A stretch of 6,611 nt of DNA from Syntrophobacterales bacterium (lineage in GTDB: Bacteria; Desulfobacterota; Desulfobaccia; Desulfobaccales; 0-14-0-80-60-11): positions 1 to 6,611 of the forward strand of contig JAGVPN010000475.1 in the NCBI GenBank assembly GCA_020052215.1, read 5' to 3'. Under the pieces are notes generated by a model. The model did no database searches. It saw only the letters and a list, made by a program, of their open reading frames with translations, and was not told where the DNA came from. Numbering within the stretch: position 1 is the stretch's first letter; every line of letters starts with the position of its first letter. This document shows, in pieces, positions 5,365 to 6,611 of the stretch. The translations under genes and the position numbers were made by a program.

Positions 5365-5390
5365 AGCCCCCAAAGCGGACTTTGGGGGCT
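5365..5390 (-). terminator. Hairpin between the 110-aa secreted-protein gene and sufC
   Basis: AGCCCCCAAAG (5365-5375) and CTTTGGGGGCT (5380-5390) form a perfect 11-bp stem with a 4-nt loop. Read on the minus strand the stem is followed by TTCTCGTT, a modest T-rich tail, so it probably terminates or attenuates transcription from the secreted-protein gene. If transcription reads through, sufC-sufB would be expressed from the upstream promoter at a lower level. I see no convincing separate sufC promoter. Confidence 0.75.
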
Positions 5391-5422
5391 ATCGGCAGAC
5401 TGAATTGAGTTTACCAGGAGAC

Positions 5423-5755
5423 TTACGGAGCTTCTTTGGTCAGAGAGGGCATGGGCGCCATCGCCGGAGCCGTCTTGATATATTTCATGCCAAAGGCCCG
5501 GGTCTCGAAGGCTTTGGGATTGAAAGCCTTAGTCAGCTCAACTTCTTCCGGGGATAAGATGCGCACCAGGCCATAGGGGTCGACCACGGCAAACCGCTCA
5601 CCCTTGGCCATGCACGAAGCCACCGTCTCTTCCCCCTTCAGCTCTTTCTTGGAAACGCAAAGCAACTTTGCGCTCCCTTGAGCCGTGGCGACGGAAGAGA
5701 TAAAAAATACGGCTACCAATACCATCAGCAACCCGACCACCACTTTAGACCGCAT
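5423..5755 (-). CDS. Small secreted protein of unknown function, 110 aa
   Basis: A classical Sec signal peptide is visible: MRSK, then the hydrophobic VVVGLLMVLVAVFFISSV, then the cleavage site ATA-QG after about residue 25. The mature part is about 85 aa. It has two cysteines, Cys33 and Cys48, that could form a disulfide (LLCVSKKELKGEETVASCM). A strand-rich segment follows (ERFAVVDPYGLVRILSPEEVEL), and the tail is Ala/Pro/Met-rich (TAPAMAPMPSLTKEAP). I do not recognise a family. The ATG at 5755 is supported by AAAGGAGGA with a 7-nt spacer. The same frame continues open upstream to 6013, but that extension lacks a ribosome binding site and covers the promoter, so it is rejected. The good promoter and ribosome binding site suggest high expression. 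No functional link with sufC downstream is evident. Confidence 0.82.
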   Translation of the reverse strand: MRSKVVVGLLMVLVAVFFISSVATAQGSAKLLCVSKKELKGEETVASCMAKGERFAVVDPYGLVRILSPEEVELTKAFNPKAFETRAFGMKYIKTAPAMAPMPSLTKEAP

Positions 5756-5848
5756 ACACCTTCCTCCTTTGCTCTTAGGGTTGATACCAGGCTTCTCCCC
5801 CCCCAATGGAGTAAATTGAGAAAAAGCCGCCAAACTCCTTTCCAGGCC

Positions 5849-5878
5849 ATAATATATGCGCACCAAGGAAAAAGTCAA
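5849..5878 (-). promoter_or_regulatory. Sigma70-type promoter of the secreted-protein gene
   Basis: On the minus strand TTGACT (5878-5873) is followed after 18 nt by TATTAT (5854-5849), or after 16 nt by the overlapping TATATT (5856-5851). The expected start site is near 5842, giving a leader of about 85 nt before the ATG at 5755. Both hexamers are near consensus. Confidence 0.65.
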
Positions 5879-6034
5879 TATAATTGACGGAGTCTGAAAA
5901 AATTTTCGGCTGGCGGTTTCCTTCACTCCCTGAGGTGGTCTGGCGTCATCTGGACTGCATTCTTCAAATTTGCTAAAGTATATCACAATCTCAATCAGTA
6001 TAGTACAAGTCAAAAAGTCGCAATCAAACAGGTG

Positions 6035-6055
6035 GCGCAGGCGTCTCGCCCGTGC
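6035..6055. repeat. REP-like hairpin (GCGCAGGCG / CGCCCGTGC)
   Basis: GCGCAGGCG (6035-6043) pairs with CGCCCGTGC (6047-6055) across a TCT loop, with one G-U pair and one A-C mismatch. GGCGCAGGC recurs as a direct repeat at 6058-6066. GC content rises sharply compared with the AT-rich flanks, as for an inserted dispersed repeat. Copy number elsewhere is unknown. Confidence 0.5.
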
Positions 6056-6111
6056 AGGCGCAGGCTAAACCATCATGGCGGGTTGGGGCCACCCCCGATC
6101 ATGAAATTCTT

Positions 6112-6141
6112 CGTAGGGGCGGTTCGCGAACCGCCCCTACG
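6112..6141. repeat. 30-bp perfect palindrome, REP/MITE-like
   Basis: CGTAGGGGCGGTTCG (6112-6126) is followed without spacer by its exact reverse complement CGAACCGCCCCTACG (6127-6141). The GTAGGGGCG...CGCCCCTAC ends are typical of dispersed extragenic palindromes in many anaerobic bacteria. It lies about 85 bp upstream of the hdrA promoter. No T run follows, so it is unlikely to be a simple terminator. Confidence 0.75.
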
Positions 6142-6223
6142 GATGGATTTTCACGCTAAAGTGATTAACTGTGGCAGGCAGGACGGGCCTTAAGAAAGAG
6201 TCACTTTTAAAGACCGATTTTAC

Positions 6224-6253
6224 TTGACTGGGGCAACTGGCTTGTACTATAAA
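6224..6253 (+). promoter_or_regulatory. Sigma70-type promoter of hdrA
   Basis: TTGACT (6224-6229) and TATAAA (6248-6253) are 18 nt apart. The predicted start near 6260 gives a leader of about 94 nt. The -10 region overlaps the 11-mer CTTGTACTATA, which is also present inverted at 5999-6009, suggesting a possible shared regulator site. Confidence 0.6.
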
Positions 6254-6353
6254 TCACAATAGCTCCACACTTGGGGGGTTTTCCCCTTAAGGTTTAGGGT
6301 CCAGGTTTGATTTTATGAATATAGTTAACCACTGAAATGACGGGTGAACCTTT

Positions 6354-6611
6354 ATGAGCGCGAAACAGCAAGGAAATACGCCGGTTGGCGCAGTGATGGT
6401 GGTCGGCGGCGGTATCGCCGGGATGCAGGCCGCTTTGGATCTGGCCAATGCCGGATACTTCGTTCACATGGTGGAGGCCAAAACCGCCATTGGTGGGGTC
6501 ATGTCGCAGCTGGACAAGACCTTTCCCACCAATGACTGCGCCATGTGAATTATCTCGCCCAAGCTGGTCGAGGTCGGCCGGCACATTAACATTGAGGTCA
6601 TGGCTCCGGCG
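6354..6611 (+). CDS. hdrA: HdrA-like FAD protein with in-frame UGA read as selenocysteine (3'-truncated by window)
   Basis: HdrA is the FAD- and Fe-S-containing subunit of heterodisulfide reductase-type complexes, cytoplasmic and linked to flavin-based electron bifurcation. The N-terminus contains the dinucleotide-binding Rossmann motif [18 protein letters not shown] (GGGIAG at 18-23) ending in the acidic MVEA. The HdrA hallmark follows: [19 protein letters not shown] (46-64). Codon 65 is TGA (6546-6548), where HdrA proteins carry a Cys or selenocysteine. The same frame then continues [21 protein letters not shown] to the window end, matching HdrA. A SECIS-like hairpin lies just downstream. 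An in-frame TGA at 6345-6347 prevents an upstream start, so ATG 6354 is well defined although its ribosome site (GGGTGA, 6342-6347) is weak. Selenoprotein HdrA is established in methanogens and Deltaproteobacteria. Alternatives are a sequencing error or a nonsense mutation. Confidence 0.9.
6546..6548 (+). other. Predicted selenocysteine codon (UGA) in hdrA
   Basis: TGA follows TFPTNDCAM and precedes [12 protein letters not shown], at the position of a conserved redox Cys of HdrA (a cluster-ligand candidate). Coding-like, family-matching sequence on both sides in the same frame argues for recoding. The Cys codons TGC and TGT differ from TGA by one base. Confidence 0.85.
6563..6582 (+). promoter_or_regulatory. 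Bacterial SECIS element candidate in hdrA mRNA
   Basis: GCUGGUCG (6563-6570) pairs with CGGCCGGC (6575-6582) in an 8-bp stem (two G-U pairs) closed by the loop AGGU (6571-6574). The stem starts 14 nt after the UGA and the loop lies 23-26 nt after it. The loop carries the GU dinucleotide that SelB recognises and resembles the AGGUCU loop of E. coli fdhF. All of it is also coding sequence (KLVEVGR). Confidence 0.75.

Larger units (their letters stand above)
5756..6353. other. 598-bp divergent intergenic region between the secreted-protein gene and hdrA
   Basis: No credible gene is visible here. The region contains the minus-strand promoter (5849-5878), a second -35/-10-like minus-strand stretch near 5975-6013, and a REP-like hairpin at 6035-6055. 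A 30-bp perfect palindrome lies at 6112-6141 and the hdrA promoter at 6224-6253. AAAGTGA (6158-6164) and TCACTTT (6201-6207) form a loose inverted repeat upstream of the hdrA promoter. An 11-mer, CTTGTACTATA, occurs at 6241-6251 and in inverted orientation at 5999-6009. The hdrA leader (about 6260-6353) has short G/C runs (GGGGGG at 6273-6278, CCCC at 6283-6286) but no riboswitch that I recognise. Confidence 0.6.

Noticed and set aside
3372..5557. Several long + strand open frames (for example 3840-4646 and 4664-5557) opposite sufB and sufC
   Set aside because: They are antisense shadows of strongly recognisable SufB/D and SufC proteins, low in complexity and without family motifs or good ribosome sites.
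5756..6013. N-terminal extension of the secreted-protein frame up to 6013
   Set aside because: It would bury the signal peptide in the middle, lacks a ribosome site and covers the promoter at 5849-5878. ATG 5755 has a strong ribosome site.
6031..6180. tRNA or other structured RNA gene in the GC-rich part of the hdrA upstream spacer
   Set aside because: No cloverleaf pairing or conserved TTCRA/CCA features could be made; the structure is explained by the two simple hairpin repeats.
6354..6548. hdrA as a pseudogene truncated by a nonsense codon
   Set aside because: The TGA falls exactly on the known Cys/Sec site, the frame continues intact to the window end, and a SECIS-like hairpin follows. 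Sequencing error cannot be fully excluded.
6294..6584. Minus-strand 96-aa open frame opposite hdrA
   Set aside because: Antisense of the conserved HdrA N-terminus, with no recognisable features.

Overview
The window looks like a piece of chromosome from a strictly anaerobic, moderately GC-rich bacterium, most likely a Desulfobacterota (sulfate-reducing or syntrophic 'deltaproteobacterial') lineage. The reasons are a heterodisulfide-reductase HdrA of the selenoprotein type, a minimal two-gene SUF-like Fe-S assembly pair (SufC plus one SufB/D-like protein), and several short REP-like hairpin repeats between genes. This placement is inference from gene content, not a database result.

Layout. 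The left edge (1-67) holds the last 21 codons of a protein with a Cys-x5-Cys-x2-Cys tail, probably an HhH-GPD DNA glycosylase of the endonuclease III type. A 72-aa orphan (124-342) follows, then a strong hairpin (372-410), then a 207-aa protein (549-1172) with a ParB/sulfiredoxin-like DGMHR motif. After a 223-bp AT-richer gap with a heptamer tandem repeat and inverted repeats comes a tight three-gene + strand operon: a prohibitin-like SPFH membrane protein (1396-2283), an exported thioredoxin-like protein with CPPC (2280-2768, ATGA overlap with the SPFH gene), and a small lipoprotein (2790-3206). A bidirectional terminator (about 3231-3268) and a 74-bp REP-like inverted pair (3328-3401) separate this operon from a convergent minus-strand cluster.

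The minus-strand cluster, in transcription order, is a 110-aa secreted protein (5755-5423) with a good sigma70-type promoter, a hairpin terminator, sufC (5341-4616) and a sufB/D-like gene (4628-3420) overlapping sufC by 13 nt. The last two form the minimal ATPase/scaffold pair of the type called SMS or SufBC. To the right is a 598-bp divergent intergenic region with two more REP-like hairpins and a + strand promoter. It is followed by the 5' end of hdrA (6354 to the window edge).

The most interesting feature is in hdrA. The reading frame meets an in-frame TGA at 6546-6548, exactly where HdrA proteins have a conserved Cys after TFPTNDCAM. The frame continues afterwards with a perfect HdrA-like sequence ([12 protein letters not shown]). 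An 8-bp hairpin with an AGGU loop starts 14 nt downstream, matching a bacterial SECIS element. The TGA is therefore read as selenocysteine, not stop.

Functionally, Fe-S assembly (SufCB) and the Fe-S/flavin protein HdrA fit together in an anaerobe's electron-bifurcating metabolism. The SPFH-thioredoxin-lipoprotein operon looks like an envelope module of unknown role.
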